A DNA stretch of 61,545 bases from Hyphomicrobiales bacterium (GCA_021775835.1 JAJFHC010000091.1:1-61545), one strand, 5' to 3'; positions 16,594-26,473 are shown, numbered from the stretch's first letter. Notes: a model not told the origin generated them from the letters alone. Made by a program: numbers and translations.

Positions 16594-17733
16594 ATGACCG
16601 GTCAACCGGCAATCAGCGATACTCCGTGGCTTGATCAAGATGCCGAGCCTTTTATCAAGATCCGGAGCGTGACCAAGAAATTTGGCAACGTCACCGCCGT
16701 TAACAACGTTGATCTCGACATCTACCAGGGCGAACTGTTCTGCCTGCTAGGCGGATCCGGTTGCGGTAAGACCACCCTGCTCAGGATGTTGTCGGGCTTT
16801 GAGGTTCCGACGTCGGGAACCATCACCATCGATGGCAGCGACATGTCCAGTGTGCCGCCGTACGAACGGCCGACCAACATGATGTTTCAGAGCTACGCGC
16901 TTTTCCCTCACATGACGGTGGAAAAGAACGTGGCCTACGGTCTCAAGCAGGACAAGGTGCCAAGCGGCGAAATCGTTGACCGTGTGGATGAAATTCTGCG
17001 CCTCGTCGAACTACAGGACTTCAAGAAACGCAAGCCTCACCAGCTGTCCGGCGGTCAGAGGCAGCGCGTGGCGCTTGCCCGCGCCCTTGTCAAGCAACCC
17101 AAACTCTTGTTGCTCGACGAACCGCTTGCCGCCCTCGACAAGAAGCTGCGCGAGCAAACCCAGTTCGAACTCATGAACATTCAGGAAAAGGTCGGCATTA
17201 CCTTTGTCGTCGTCACCCATGACCAGGAGGAGGCAATGACGCTGTCCAGCCGGATCGCGGTGATGGATCAGGGCCAGTTCATGCAGATCGGCACGCCGAC
17301 CGAAATCTACGAGTTTCCGGAAACCCGCTTCGTTGCCGATTTCATCGGCTCCGCCAATATAATTGAAGGCCGGATTATCGAAGACGGATCCGATCATGTT
17401 CGGGTCAAGACCGACCTTGGCGAAATCTATATCGACCACGGTCAGTCGACCAAGGAGGGCGACCGCGTCTGGATTGCCATCAGGCCCGAAAAGATTCATC
17501 TCAGCAAGGAACCCCCTGCCGAACCGGGACCCAATCAGGCTGCCGGCCAGGTTGACGACATCGGGTACCTTGGGGATACCTCAATCTACAAGATTCTACT
17601 GGAAGGCGGCCGGATTGTTGACGTGACCGCACCCAACCAGATCAGGCCCAAGAGCCGAACTCACCGGATAACCTGGGAAGAGGAAGTATATCTTCACTGG
17701 GAGGCCTCGAGCGCGGTCCTGTTGACCAAATGA
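16594..17733 (+). CDS. potG: Polyamine-type ABC transporter ATP-binding protein
   Basis: The 379-residue protein has a complete ABC ATPase: Walker A GGSGCGKTTLL, signature LSGGQRQRVALARAL, Walker B LLLLDEPLAALD and the H-loop VVTHDQEEA. A C-terminal TOBE/OB regulatory region follows (about 280-375). The length and the TOBE domain fit PotA/PotG. It energises import of the ligand bound by the upstream protein. It is separated from potF by 85 bases containing a stem-loop and overlaps the next gene by 4 bases (ATGA), a sign of translational coupling. Confidence 0.9.
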   Translation: MTGQPAISDTPWLDQDAEPFIKIRSVTKKFGNVTAVNNVDLDIYQGELFCLLGGSGCGKTTLLRMLSGFEVPTSGTITIDGSDMSSVPPYERPTNMMFQSYALFPHMTVEKNVAYGLKQDKVPSGEIVDRVDEILRLVELQDFKKRKPHQLSGGQRQRVALARALVKQPKLLLLDEPLAALDKKLREQTQFELMNIQEKVGITFVVVTHDQEEAMTLSSRIAVMDQGQFMQIGTPTEIYEFPETRFVADFIGSANIIEGRIIEDGSDHVRVKTDLGEIYIDHGQSTKEGDRVWIAIRPEKIHLSKEPPAEPGPNQAAGQVDDIGYLGDTSIYKILLEGGRIVDVTAPNQIRPKSRTHRITWEEEVYLHWEASSAVLLTK

Positions 17734-18683
17734 CCGATATTTCCTCCCCCGCCCCGCTTCCAAGGCCGGATATTCTGGCGCGGCTGGGACAGCGCGCGCA
17801 GGCGGCATGGCGGTCGATCATTGTCTTCATCCCTTACGTCTGGCTGCTGGTCTTCTTCCTGCTGCCGTTCTTCATTGTCGGCAAAATCAGCCTTGCCGAA
17901 ACCAAGATCGCCAGCCCGCCATTCTCAAATCTCGTTGAATGGGCCGATGACGGGATCGTGACGATCAGGCTCGCGTTCGAAAACTTCGCCTATATCTTTA
18001 ACGACGACCTTTATCTGTCGACCTATTTGAACTCGGTCAAGATTTCGACGATCTCAACAATCCTTTGCCTTTTGATCGGATATCCGATCGCGTATGGCAT
18101 TGTGCGTTCCGACCCTTTCACCAAAAAGTTGCTGCTTTTTGCGATCATCCTGCCGTTCTGGACATCGTTTCTGCTCCGTGTTTACGCCTGGATGGGTCTG
18201 CTCGCCGATCAGGGGACTATCAACAATCTGCTGATCTGGATGGGCATGATCGATGAGCCGATCCGCATGCTTTACAACGAGTTCGCGGTCTATGTGGGCA
18301 TTGTCTACACATACGTGCCGTTCATGATTCTGCCGCTTTACGCCAACATGGAAAAACTCGACGGGACGCTCAACGAGGCAGCCGCCGACCTTGGCGCCAG
18401 ACCTATGACGACGTTTTTCACGATCACCTTGCCGCTGACCACTCCGGGTATCGTCGCGGGATCGCTGCTTGTGTTCATCCCCGCAACCGGCGAGTACGTG
18501 ATCCCCGATCTGCTTGGCGGCGGTAATGTCTTGATGATCGGCCGGTTGCTCTACAACGAATTCCACGCCAATCACGACTGGCCGGTGGCGTCGGCTGTTG
18601 CCATTGTCCTGCTAATTGGGCTCGTCCTGCCTATGACCCTCTATCAGTACTATCAGGGCAAGGCCGAAGCGGGATCGGGGTAA
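17730..18683 (+). CDS. potH: Polyamine-type ABC transporter permease 1
   Basis: The 317-residue inner-membrane protein has about six transmembrane helices (FIPYVWLLVFFLLPFFIVG at the start). It carries the EAA loop NEAAADLGARPMTTFFTITLPLTTPG that contacts the ATPase. It matches the PotB/PotH permease branch and pairs with the next gene to form the channel. Its start overlaps potG by 4 bases, and it ends 4 bases before the second permease. Confidence 0.9.
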   Translation: MTDISSPAPLPRPDILARLGQRAQAAWRSIIVFIPYVWLLVFFLLPFFIVGKISLAETKIASPPFSNLVEWADDGIVTIRLAFENFAYIFNDDLYLSTYLNSVKISTISTILCLLIGYPIAYGIVRSDPFTKKLLLFAIILPFWTSFLLRVYAWMGLLADQGTINNLLIWMGMIDEPIRMLYNEFAVYVGIVYTYVPFMILPLYANMEKLDGTLNEAAADLGARPMTTFFTITLPLTTPGIVAGSLLVFIPATGEYVIPDLLGGGNVLMIGRLLYNEFHANHDWPVASAVAIVLLIGLVLPMTLYQYYQGKAEAGSG

Positions 18684-18687
18684 GGCC

Positions 18688-19530
18688 ATGTACAACAAGC
18701 GCTCCGGATTTCTGACCTTCATGATCGCAGCGGGTATGGCGTTCCTCTACATACCCATGATCCTGCTGGTCATCTATTCATTCAACTATTCCAAGATTGT
18801 GCCGATCTGGGGGGGCTGGTCGTTGCGCTGGTACGCGACTCTGTTCCAGTCCGAAGACGTCTGGAATGCGGTCCTGTTGAGTCTTAAGATTGCCGTCGTC
18901 AACGCGACGTTCGCGACACTTCTGGGCACCCTTGCGGGCCTTGCCATGGTCAGGTTTGGCAGGTTCAGGGGACGGACCCTGTTCGGCGGCATGCTGGTTG
19001 CTCCGCTGGTGATGCCGGAAGTGATCACCGGCCTGTCGCTTTTGATGCTGTTCATCATGCTCAAGGGCCTGACCGGCTGGCCCGACGAACGCGGTTTCAC
19101 CACGATCACGATCGCCCACATTACCTTTTCGCTGGCCTATGTGGCGGTGATCATCCAGTCGCGTCTGACGGGCATGGGGGAAACCCTGGAGGAGGCGGCC
19201 CTCGATCTCGGCGCCAAGCCCTTCCGTGTGCTGGCGGATATCACCATGCCGCGCCTGGCACCGGGAATGCTCTCCGGCTGGCTGCTGGCCTTTACCCTGT
19301 CGCTCGACGATCTGGTCATCGCCAGCTTTGTTACAGGCCCTGGTGCGAACACGTTGCCGATTCTGATTTATTCGCGCATCCGGCTCGGCCTGCGCCCCGA
19401 CATCAACGCGCTGGCGACAATCATCATTCTGGTCGTGGCGATCGGTGTCGCACTGGCGGCCCTTATCATGTTCCGTCAACAGAAACGAATGCAACGCGAC
19501 CTTGAGATGGCCGAACAGGACGCGTCGTGA
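18688..19530 (+). CDS. potI: Polyamine-type ABC transporter permease 2
   Basis: The 280-residue protein has about six transmembrane helices and the EAA motif LEEAALDLGAKPFRVLADITMP, followed by SLDDLVIASFVTGPG, characteristic of PotC/PotI. It completes the importer. The following betI-like gene starts inside its last codons (4-base overlap, GTGA), so importer and repressor are made from one transcript. Confidence 0.9.
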   Translation: MYNKRSGFLTFMIAAGMAFLYIPMILLVIYSFNYSKIVPIWGGWSLRWYATLFQSEDVWNAVLLSLKIAVVNATFATLLGTLAGLAMVRFGRFRGRTLFGGMLVAPLVMPEVITGLSLLMLFIMLKGLTGWPDERGFTTITIAHITFSLAYVAVIIQSRLTGMGETLEEAALDLGAKPFRVLADITMPRLAPGMLSGWLLAFTLSLDDLVIASFVTGPGANTLPILIYSRIRLGLRPDINALATIIILVVAIGVALAALIMFRQQKRMQRDLEMAEQDAS

Positions 19531-20207
19531 AGGGGGCCGGCCAAACGCGATCACGCAATGGCCGGACGGCGACCAAGGAAGTGCGCCGGCAACAACTCAT
19601 CGATGCCACCATAGAATCGATCGCCGAACGCGGTTTCTCCGGCACGACACTCGTAACGGTGACGAAGTTCGCGAACCTGTCACACGGAACCGTCAACTTC
19701 CATTTCAAGAACAAGGAATCGCTGTTTGCCGATACCCTCGGCTTTTTGGCCGAGGAACATGGTGCCCTGTGGCGCGAAAACCTCGCAAAGTCAGGGACGA
19801 CCCCGCAGGAGAAGTTGCTGGCTCTGATCGACTCCGAATTTGATGAGAGGATCTGCAACCGCAAGAAGCTTGCGGTCTGGTTTGCATTTTACGGCGAAGC
19901 CAAGTATCGCGCGGTTTATCGTGAGAGATGCGCCCATATCGATAACGAACGCCTGGCGGAAACCGAAAGACTGTGCCGGATGATGATGAAGGATGGGGGC
20001 TACGATCACGTCAACCCGCGGTCGTTCGCCAAAGGCCTGGAAGCTTTCATAGACGGCCTGCTGTTGAACATGCTGCTCTATCCCGAGACGTTTTCCCGCG
20101 AGGACGCGAGAGAAGAATGTCTTGGATTTCTTGGCGAAACTTTCACGGGACACTTCCCCGTGCCGGTCAGTGCCCAGGCATGCATGACTGGCCAGGCCCG
20201 GCCATAG
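19527..20207 (+). CDS. TetR/BetI-family transcriptional repressor 1
   Basis: The 226-residue protein starts at GTG 19527. It has an N-terminal TetR helix-turn-helix (about 18-65; RRQQLIDATIESIAERG, recognition helix LSHGTVNFHFKNKESL) and a BetI-type ligand domain (KKLAVWFAFYGEAKYRAVY). BetI proteins repress choline and betaine genes and release DNA when an amine ligand binds. This one is the last gene of the importer operon and is translationally coupled to the second permease. It most likely represses its own operon through the box at 15199-15215. It is a paralog of the repressor at 21603-22274 and of the N-terminal part of the fusion at 30345-32129. Confidence 0.88.
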   Translation: MKGAGQTRSRNGRTATKEVRRQQLIDATIESIAERGFSGTTLVTVTKFANLSHGTVNFHFKNKESLFADTLGFLAEEHGALWRENLAKSGTTPQEKLLALIDSEFDERICNRKKLAVWFAFYGEAKYRAVYRERCAHIDNERLAETERLCRMMMKDGGYDHVNPRSFAKGLEAFIDGLLLNMLLYPETFSREDAREECLGFLGETFTGHFPVPVSAQACMTGQARP

Positions 20208-20390
20208 GAGGCAGAGCACCGTTCCGTTCCTTCAAGTCCATGATTTGTTGTTATGGCAGGGACAGAACATCGCTTGCACCAATCGGCTGACACCACCGCT
20301 GCTTGATGGTTACGATGTGTCGGAAACCCACCCTTATCAAACCAACCTAAACTGCCCCATTGGCCCTGGCGTCAGACAAAGTCAAACATT

Positions 20391-21230
20391 CTAGTTTGGT
20401 ACGGTTCCTTCTGCACAACACACCGTGTACCACAAAACAGCAGAGGAGTGCGCTTTCCATTGCTGAAGCCCGTCTATACCAATACAGAAAGACTCTTCGT
20501 CCAGGAATTCTTCAGACAATATCGCGTCTTTAGCTCCCTCAAGAGCGCCAATCAAATTGTCAGCGACAGCCTGAAATCTTTCATTTCCGGCACACCCCCC
20601 AAAGAACACGCAACTGTTGCGAATGGAGGTTAGTCCAGCATCTTGAAGTAACGAGACAAGCCGACGCCCAACGTACGGGTCATTGCCAAGCCTTTCATAC
20701 GAACGGACGTACGCCTGCCAAAGCGCAGGGAAACCCCGCGGTTCGGGCCACGGACGAAAGTTGTCATGATCATCATCAGAGACAAAAACTCTTCCGCCGG
20801 GGCGAACCGAACGAACCATCTGTGCAATGACCAATGCTGGGCGGGGAATATGCTCTAGAAGAAAGCGAGCATGCGCAACGTCGAACGTTCCTAATTCTGA
20901 CCCGCTCAACGGGAGCTCTAACGCATCCCCTTTGCGAAATTCCACAAGCTCCGACTCCCCTGAACTGTCCGCGAGTCTTTTCGCTTGCAATATTTGATGT
21001 CGATCTCGTTCAATTCCGACTACAAGCCCCTCGTTGCCCACTGTTCGTGCAATTAGACGAGTAAACTGACCAAGTCCGCTGCCAAGATCCAAGACCCTCT
21101 CTCCTTGCTGGAGGTCAAGCTCTCTCAAGCAAGAATCATTCAAGATGCCATTAAGTAAGGACAACCGGTGTTGTTCCTCCGGCGAACTGCCGTGAATATA
21201 TTCAGACGACTCTGACATATCATCATTCAT
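20391..21230 (-). CDS. SAM-dependent methyltransferase (class I), possibly acquired
   Basis: The 279-residue protein has the SAM motif ERVLDLGSGLGQFTRL (about 55), the acidic loop VVGIERDRHQI and post-motif blocks FDVAHARFLLEHIP and RSVRPGGRVFVSDDDH. The substrate cannot be told. The gene and its flanks (roughly 20208-21602) are visibly poorer in G+C and less codon-biased than neighbours, and it faces the betI-1 gene. Both flanks are long gaps without genes. This suggests a recently acquired piece inserted into the amine island. Confidence 0.75.
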   Translation of the reverse strand: MNDDMSESSEYIHGSSPEEQHRLSLLNGILNDSCLRELDLQQGERVLDLGSGLGQFTRLIARTVGNEGLVVGIERDRHQILQAKRLADSSGESELVEFRKGDALELPLSGSELGTFDVAHARFLLEHIPRPALVIAQMVRSVRPGGRVFVSDDDHDNFRPWPEPRGFPALWQAYVRSYERLGNDPYVGRRLVSLLQDAGLTSIRNSCVFFGGCAGNERFQAVADNLIGALEGAKDAILSEEFLDEESFCIGIDGLQQWKAHSSAVLWYTVCCAEGTVPN

Positions 21231-21602
21231 AATTTTCTTTCCCCGGCATATTCAGCGGCGCATAGCTCCCGGTAGATATTTCCAAACGCGAAGCACAATC
21301 AATTATCGACGGAATGTACAGAACAACGTCGTCAACGAAAACTGGGGGCGTGCTTGGTCTAACAATCGCTCTGCGCCGAAATACCCCGAAACGGTCATTC
21401 TATTGCACAAGCCAAAAGACCGCTTTGGTTCGCATCACCGTCATTTGATCTGAGCAAAACGCACGCTGGCATTGTTCCGAGAACGATCAAAAAAGTCTTT
21501 CTACATTCCCTCAATAGCCAGACGCCGAACACCAACGCATAACCGTGGATTCCAGCAATTCTCATACAATCCGGCTTGATTTGGAATGATCGAAATCGGA
21601 CT
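21231..21602. other. Gene-free stretch, lower G+C
   Basis: This 372-base gap lies between two minus-strand genes. I find no convincing ORF, tRNA or hairpin with a T-run. It is less G+C-rich than the surroundings and probably contains the promoter of the methyltransferase gene and remnant DNA. Confidence 0.4.
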
Positions 21603-22274
21603 CTACTGTTCGGCACCAGTCGTTTTCAAGGGGCCATTCGTAGCAAAATGCCTGGGAAAAACGGCAATCAGGTAGTCAACCGCACAGGCGTGCCCCCGTT
21701 CCCGGGTGAAATCGTGGCGGTTCATCAGCAATCGAAGCCAGAGGCCCTCAAGCAGGGCGTCGAGAGCCAGCGCAACCGAGTCGGAATTACCGTCATAGCC
21801 GCCTTCGGCAATGATCTCCCTGCACAGCGAAGTAAGCGTATCCGTGTATTCCTGGTCACGCGACCCGCACAGTGCCTGGTAACGCGGCCGGGATTCCGCT
21901 TCGCCCCAGAAGGCGCACCACGCGGAGATCTTACGCCGGTTGCAGACTTTCCTGTCGAAATCGGCCTTGACCAGGGCCCACAATTTATCTGACGGCGTGT
22001 CTCCAGCCTTTGCCAACGCCGCGCGCCAGTGATTGCCGTATTCGTCCGCCATGGACTTCAACGTTTCGACCAGCAGTTTTTCTTTTGAATCGAAGTGGAA
22101 ATTGACGATGCCGCGCGAAAGGCCGGCACCGTCTGCCACGTCCGCCATGGTCGTCTTGGCAAAGCCGCGCTTTGCAATGGAATCAATGGTCGCGTCGATC
22201 AGTTGTTGGCGCCGGACTTCCCGTGACGCCTTGCGCCCGGTTCCCTGTGCTCTGGTGTCTGCAGAAACGGCCAT
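21603..22274 (-). CDS. TetR/BetI-family transcriptional repressor 2
   Basis: The 223-residue protein has a TetR helix-turn-helix (about 20-65; RRQQLIDATIDSIAKRG, recognition helix LSRGIVNFHFDSKEKL) and a BetI-type sensor domain (KISAWCAFWGEAESRPRYQ). It is close in sequence to repressor 1, sharing REVRRQQLIDATI and VNFHF. It lies 12 bases behind the PMT-like methyltransferase gene and is presumably co-transcribed with it. The operon's upstream region carries the same 17-base box as the importer operon, so repressors 1 and 2 may share operators and cross-regulate. Confidence 0.87.
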   Translation of the reverse strand: MAVSADTRAQGTGRKASREVRRQQLIDATIDSIAKRGFAKTTMADVADGAGLSRGIVNFHFDSKEKLLVETLKSMADEYGNHWRAALAKAGDTPSDKLWALVKADFDRKVCNRRKISAWCAFWGEAESRPRYQALCGSRDQEYTDTLTSLCREIIAEGGYDGNSDSVALALDALLEGLWLRLLMNRHDFTRERGHACAVDYLIAVFPRHFATNGPLKTTGAEQ

Positions 22275-22286
22275 CGTGTTCCGGTC

Positions 22287-23084
22287 TTATTGTCGTGTTG
22301 CGGGCTTCTGGCCGCGCAGATGGGTCGGTTGATGTTCGCCTGAATCCAGAACAACCTGCATGGCGACCCAGGTTTCGATGTTCTTGTCGACGTCTTCACG
22401 TCCGACGGCCGCGACCGCCGGTTCGTAAAGCGGTCCCTTCAACTGTGCATGCTCGTAAGCCGCGGTCTCGCGGTACCAATCGTTTCGGCTGACCGTTGAA
22501 ATGTTTTCAAACCCGGCATCCTGCATGGCCGAACGATAGCGCTCCGGCGAGGCCATGCCGAAACTCAACTCCTCAAGCGCGATGTAATGTTTCATGTCTG
22601 CAGACGGCTCGCCGTCATGGCTGATCAGCCAGTCACTGGCGGCAAACCATCCACCGGGCTTGAGAATGCGATGGATATCGGCCATGAGCGTATGCTTGTC
22701 GGGAATATGGATGATCGCGTCTTTTGAAAAGACCACATCGAACTGAGCGTCGGCGAATGGCAGGGGGCCGGGGTCGACCAATTGAAAGGAGACGCTTTTC
22801 AGAAGGTTTTTCGACCGGGCCCGCGACTGGGCCTTGTCGAGTACCGGAGACTCCACGTCAATTCCGGTAACGTGTGCAGCGCCGTGGGTCTGGGCCAGGT
22901 ACATGGTTATGCCGCCCGATCCGCAGCCGATATCGAGCACGTTGGCACCGGCAAGATCGAGGCCGTCGACCACCCGGTCCACCTCTTCCGGTCCGCCTGG
23001 CGAAAGATAACCTTCGCCCCAGACAATCTCCAGAAAGTCGATCAGGGCATCGTCATACTCGACATCTGGATGTGTAGTCTTCAT
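22287..23084 (-). CDS. SAM-dependent N-methyltransferase, phosphoethanolamine/sarcosine-dimethylglycine type
   Basis: From ATG 23084 ([12 protein letters not shown]) the product is about 265 residues. It has a class I SAM motif [18 protein letters not shown], acidic loop HVTGIDVES, and the block [20 protein letters not shown], which resembles phosphoethanolamine and glycine/sarcosine N-methyltransferases, then [15 protein letters not shown]. It probably N-methylates an amine. Upstream in-frame ATGs (23120, 23126, 23147) are possible; the last lies only 6 bases after the operator box, which would leave almost no leader. It shares a transcript with betI-2 and diverges from the FAD oxidoreductase gene. 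Confidence 0.8.
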   Translation of the reverse strand: MKTTHPDVEYDDALIDFLEIVWGEGYLSPGGPEEVDRVVDGLDLAGANVLDIGCGSGGITMYLAQTHGAAHVTGIDVESPVLDKAQSRARSKNLLKSVSFQLVDPGPLPFADAQFDVVFSKDAIIHIPDKHTLMADIHRILKPGGWFAASDWLISHDGEPSADMKHYIALEELSFGMASPERYRSAMQDAGFENISTVSRNDWYRETAAYEHAQLKGPLYEPAVAAVGREDVDKNIETWVAMQVVLDSGEHQPTHLRGQKPATRQ

Positions 23085-23152
23085 TATAAGGCCCGGTACG
23101 TTTACACTGACGTCAACCATAGGCATTTTCGGGTTGTTAGGCAACATGTTTG

Positions 23153-23169
23153 CTGAACGTTCATTCAAA
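23153..23169. promoter_or_regulatory. BetI-type operator B
   Basis: Read on the minus strand, this is the same 17-base block as at 15199-15215 (TTTGAATGAACGTTCAG), with palindrome core TGAACGTTCA at 23154-23163. It lies in the 214-base divergent region between the methyltransferase-betI operon and the FAD oxidoreductase operon, and could control both directions. Confidence 0.6.
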
Positions 23170-23298
23170 ATAACTGGACAGGGAAAACCGTCCCGTGCCA
23201 TTGTTGCAGTCGAGATTTGAGACGTTCGCTGGGAAAATCGGAAATCCGTAACATCGGCGGTAACAGGCCCTAAATCAGCAATGGCGAAGTGATCTGAC

Positions 23299-24918
23299 AT
23301 GAAAACCTGGGATGCTGTCATTATTGGTGCCGGACACAACGGCCTGGTCACCGCCGGATATCTGGCCAGGGCCGGCCTTGAGGTTCTGGTGGTTGAAAAG
23401 AACGACTGGGTTGGTGGCGCTGCCGTCAGCCGTGAATTGCATCCAGGTTTCCTTTATTCCAACTGCTCCTATGTTTGCTCTCTCCTGCGGCCGGAGATCA
23501 TGCGCGATCTGGAACTCCCGAAATACGGTCTGCAGGTTGTGGCCTTCGACGGTGGCGCGGTCCTGACAAGAGACGGTGACTACCTGGCCACCTACCGCGA
23601 CCATGAAGCCCATCGCCGGGAGATTGCCAGGTTCTCGGCAAAGGACGCGGAAAGCTACGACCGATATTCACGCGATGTCCTGCGCCAGTGCCGATTCATC
23701 AAACCGCTCCTGCTCAGGACAGCACCCGACCCCACGTCCTTCAGGCCGCGTGACCTTCAGGAACTGCTCTATCTGGGATCCAAGTTCCACGACCTGTCGG
23801 AAACCGAAATGTATGACACCGTCCGGTTCTGGACCATGTCGATCGCGGAATTTCTCGATGAGTATTTCGAAACCGACGTGATCAAGGCCAATCTGGCGAT
23901 CTCAGGCATCATCGGCACGGCTCTCGGCCCGATGTCGCCGGGAACGGCTTATGTGCTGCTCCATCACTATATGGGCGATGTCGACGGATCAGTTGGCGCC
24001 TGGGGATACAGCCGCGGTGGTATGGGAGGCATCACGAAAGCCCTTGCGGCATCGTTTGAAGCCTCCGGCGGCACCATCCGCACAGGTGCCGGTGTCGATT
24101 ACGTGACGATTTCGCATGGCGCCAGTCGAGGTGTTGTTCTCGACAATGGCGAAGAGATCTCCGCCCGCGTTGTGATTTCGAACGCCGATGTCAAACGGAC
24201 ATTCCTCAAGCTGGTGGAAGAAAAGCACCTGCCAGATGAATTCGTCCGCAAGGTCCGGAACTTCAAGATCAGAGGCTCTTCCGGCAAGGTCAATATTGCG
24301 CTCGATTCTATGCCCGAGTTTCCTGCACTGCCGGACGGCTCCCCCTGCGTCAGGGGCGACATGCACTTCACCGATTCGATCGAACGCATGGAGCGCGGCT
24401 ATGATGACTGGAAAGCAGGCCGGTGGTCGGCGGATCCGTTCCTGGACATGATGATCCCCACAGCGGTTGACCCGACCATGACACCGCCCGGTCAGCACTT
24501 CATGAGTTGCTTCGTGCAGTATTGCCCGCCCCTGGTTGAAGGTCGCGACTGGACCGATGCCGATCGCGACGCTTTCGGGCAAACGGTCATCGACCAGATT
24601 GCCGACTATTCGCCGGGCTTCAAGGAGCGGATCCTGCACATGGAAGTCCGCACACCTAGAGAACTGGAAGCGGAAGTAGGTCTCACGGAAGGCAACATAT
24701 TCCAGGGTGAACTGACCTTCGACCAGATCCTGTTCAACCGGCCGGTGCCGGGTTATGCGCAGTACCGGTCGCCGGTTGAGGGGTTGTATATGTGTGGATC
24801 GTCAACCCATCCCGGTGGCGGTGTCATGGGTGCTCCAGGGCGCAACGCCGCTGCTGAAATTCTCCGCGATCTGCGCCGGCCCGTAAAAGACATGAGTGAT
24901 GCCTATGCCGTCCTGTGA
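23299..24918 (+). CDS. FAD-dependent oxidoreductase, phytoene-desaturase (CrtI)-like, copy 1
   Basis: The 539-residue protein has an N-terminal FAD-binding Rossmann motif ([21 protein letters not shown]) followed by [16 protein letters not shown]. Its C-terminal FAD block is [24 protein letters not shown], typical of the CrtI/amine-oxidase-like NAD(P)/FAD oxidoreductases. No carotenoid synthesis genes are nearby, so carotenoid desaturation is unlikely. Its partners (a second copy, a GcvT-like demethylase and RidA) point to oxidation of a C-N bond in a methylated amine; this is inference. It starts 7 bases after a weak purine run and overlaps the second copy by about 20 bases. Confidence 0.8.
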   Translation: MKTWDAVIIGAGHNGLVTAGYLARAGLEVLVVEKNDWVGGAAVSRELHPGFLYSNCSYVCSLLRPEIMRDLELPKYGLQVVAFDGGAVLTRDGDYLATYRDHEAHRREIARFSAKDAESYDRYSRDVLRQCRFIKPLLLRTAPDPTSFRPRDLQELLYLGSKFHDLSETEMYDTVRFWTMSIAEFLDEYFETDVIKANLAISGIIGTALGPMSPGTAYVLLHHYMGDVDGSVGAWGYSRGGMGGITKALAASFEASGGTIRTGAGVDYVTISHGASRGVVLDNGEEISARVVISNADVKRTFLKLVEEKHLPDEFVRKVRNFKIRGSSGKVNIALDSMPEFPALPDGSPCVRGDMHFTDSIERMERGYDDWKAGRWSADPFLDMMIPTAVDPTMTPPGQHFMSCFVQYCPPLVEGRDWTDADRDAFGQTVIDQIADYSPGFKERILHMEVRTPRELEAEVGLTEGNIFQGELTFDQILFNRPVPGYAQYRSPVEGLYMCGSSTHPGGGVMGAPGRNAAAEILRDLRRPVKDMSDAYAVL

Positions 24919-26470
24919 TGCGATAGTTATCGGCGCCGGCCATAACGGCCTTGTCTGCGCGGCTTACCTGGCACGCGCCGGTTTGAACGTGCTGGTGGTC
25001 GAGTCGGCTGATGAGGTCGGCGGTGCCGCCCGCACCGTGGAATTCGCGCCGGGCTACAAGGTCTCCCACGTGGCTCATATCCTGAACCAGCTTCAGCCGG
25101 GCGTGGTGCGCGAGTTGCAATTGAAAAAATACGGTCTGTCCTATGCAGCCAGCGACCTTCCGACAACCGCCCTGGCGGCCGACGCACGTCACCTGACGCT
25201 TCGGGGCGGGGCCGCTGCACGCGTTGATGGCGACCTGGCCGATACCGAGCGCGCGGCGTGGACCGAACTGCGCGGCCGTCTCGTGAAATATTCGGGTGTC
25301 CTCAAGCCCTATCTCGCCAAGACGCCGCCGCGGCTGCGCTCAGGACGGATGCCCGATAGCGTCGATCTTGCGGGCCTCGGCCTCGCGGTGCGCCGGCTGG
25401 GCCGCAAGCACATGCAGGAATTCCTGCGCATGATCCTGATGAACGTGGCCGATGTCCTGGAAGAAGACCTGAGCGACGATCGGCTGATGGGCGCGCTGGC
25501 CTTCGACTCGGTGTTGGGCACGGGCCTCGGGCCACGCTCGCCAAACTCCCTGATGTGCCTGTACTACCGGCTTGCCGGCGACGCCAACGGTATACCGGGT
25601 GGGCTGGCCCTGCCCACAGGCGGCATGGGATCCGTCGCCGAAACCTTCAAGAACGCGGCGATTGCCCAGGGCGCGCAGGTCAGAACCGGCTCTCCGGTCC
25701 GGCGCATCCTTGTAGAAAATGACTGGGCCTGCGGCGTGCGGCTCGACAACGGCGAGGAAATCCACGCCTCGATCGTGGTCTCCGCCGCCAATCCGAAGAC
25801 AACTTTCCTCGATCTCCTGGGCGCGCAACATCTCGACACGGGCTTCGTTCGCCGCGTCTCGTCCATTCGCATGAACGGCAAGGCTGCAAAACTCCACCTG
25901 GCACTTGATGGTTTGCCTTCGTTCGAGGGCGTTCCGGAATCCGACTATGGCGGCCGGTTTGTCATCTCGCCGTCGATCGATCATGTGGAGCGGGCCTTCA
26001 ACCCATCGAAATATGGTGAGTTCGCCCTGGAACCGGTCCTGGAGTTTGTCCTGCCTTCGGTTTCCGACCCTTCACTGGCGCCGGAGGGCAAGCACGTGCT
26101 TTCGGCGGTCGTGCAGTACGCGCCGGCCGGTCTGAAGGCCGGTTGGGATACGGCACGAGATGAATTCTACAATGCGATCATGACTGTACTGGAACAGTAC
26201 AGCCCGGGCATCAGGGGGCAGGTCACGGCCCATGAACTGCTGACGCCCGATGACATGGAAAGCCAGTACGCCATGCCCGGCGGTCACTGGCACCATGGCG
26301 AACTGGGTGTTGATCAGATGTTCATGTTGAGACCGGCGCCTGGTGCCGCGCAGTACGCATCCCCCGTTCCGGGGCTCTATTTGTGTGGTGCCGGCAGTCA
26401 CCCCGGCGGCGGCATCATGGGTGCTGCGGGCCGCAATGCTGCTGCTGTCATCGTGAAACGGGAGGCCTGA
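24899..26470 (+). CDS. FAD-dependent oxidoreductase, phytoene-desaturase (CrtI)-like, copy 2
   Basis: About 523 residues. The FAD motif is [21 protein letters not shown], followed by VVESADEVGGAARTVEF. The C-terminal block is GLYLCGAGSHPGGGIMGAAGRNAAA. It is clearly homologous to the gene before it but well diverged, so the pair is an old duplication that may act as a hetero-oligomer. ATG 24899 and ATG 24905 are both possible and both lie inside the end of copy 1, indicating translational coupling. It is followed 3 bases later by the GcvT-like gene. Confidence 0.8.
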   Translation: MPMPSCDAIVIGAGHNGLVCAAYLARAGLNVLVVESADEVGGAARTVEFAPGYKVSHVAHILNQLQPGVVRELQLKKYGLSYAASDLPTTALAADARHLTLRGGAAARVDGDLADTERAAWTELRGRLVKYSGVLKPYLAKTPPRLRSGRMPDSVDLAGLGLAVRRLGRKHMQEFLRMILMNVADVLEEDLSDDRLMGALAFDSVLGTGLGPRSPNSLMCLYYRLAGDANGIPGGLALPTGGMGSVAETFKNAAIAQGAQVRTGSPVRRILVENDWACGVRLDNGEEIHASIVVSAANPKTTFLDLLGAQHLDTGFVRRVSSIRMNGKAAKLHLALDGLPSFEGVPESDYGGRFVISPSIDHVERAFNPSKYGEFALEPVLEFVLPSVSDPSLAPEGKHVLSAVVQYAPAGLKAGWDTARDEFYNAIMTVLEQYSPGIRGQVTAHELLTPDDMESQYAMPGGHWHHGELGVDQMFMLRPAPGAAQYASPVPGLYLCGAGSHPGGGIMGAAGRNAAAVIVKREA

Positions 26471-26473
26471 ACC

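Noticed and set aside
21395..21616. 73-codon ORF in the gap before betI-2
   Set aside because: No ribosome site, no domain, and it overlaps the end of betI-2.
23299..26470. Carotenoid biosynthesis reading of the two CrtI-like genes and the membrane hydroxylase
   Set aside because: No crtB, crtE or crtY gene is in the window and the operon partners are GcvT-like and RidA, so carotenoid synthesis is unsupported.
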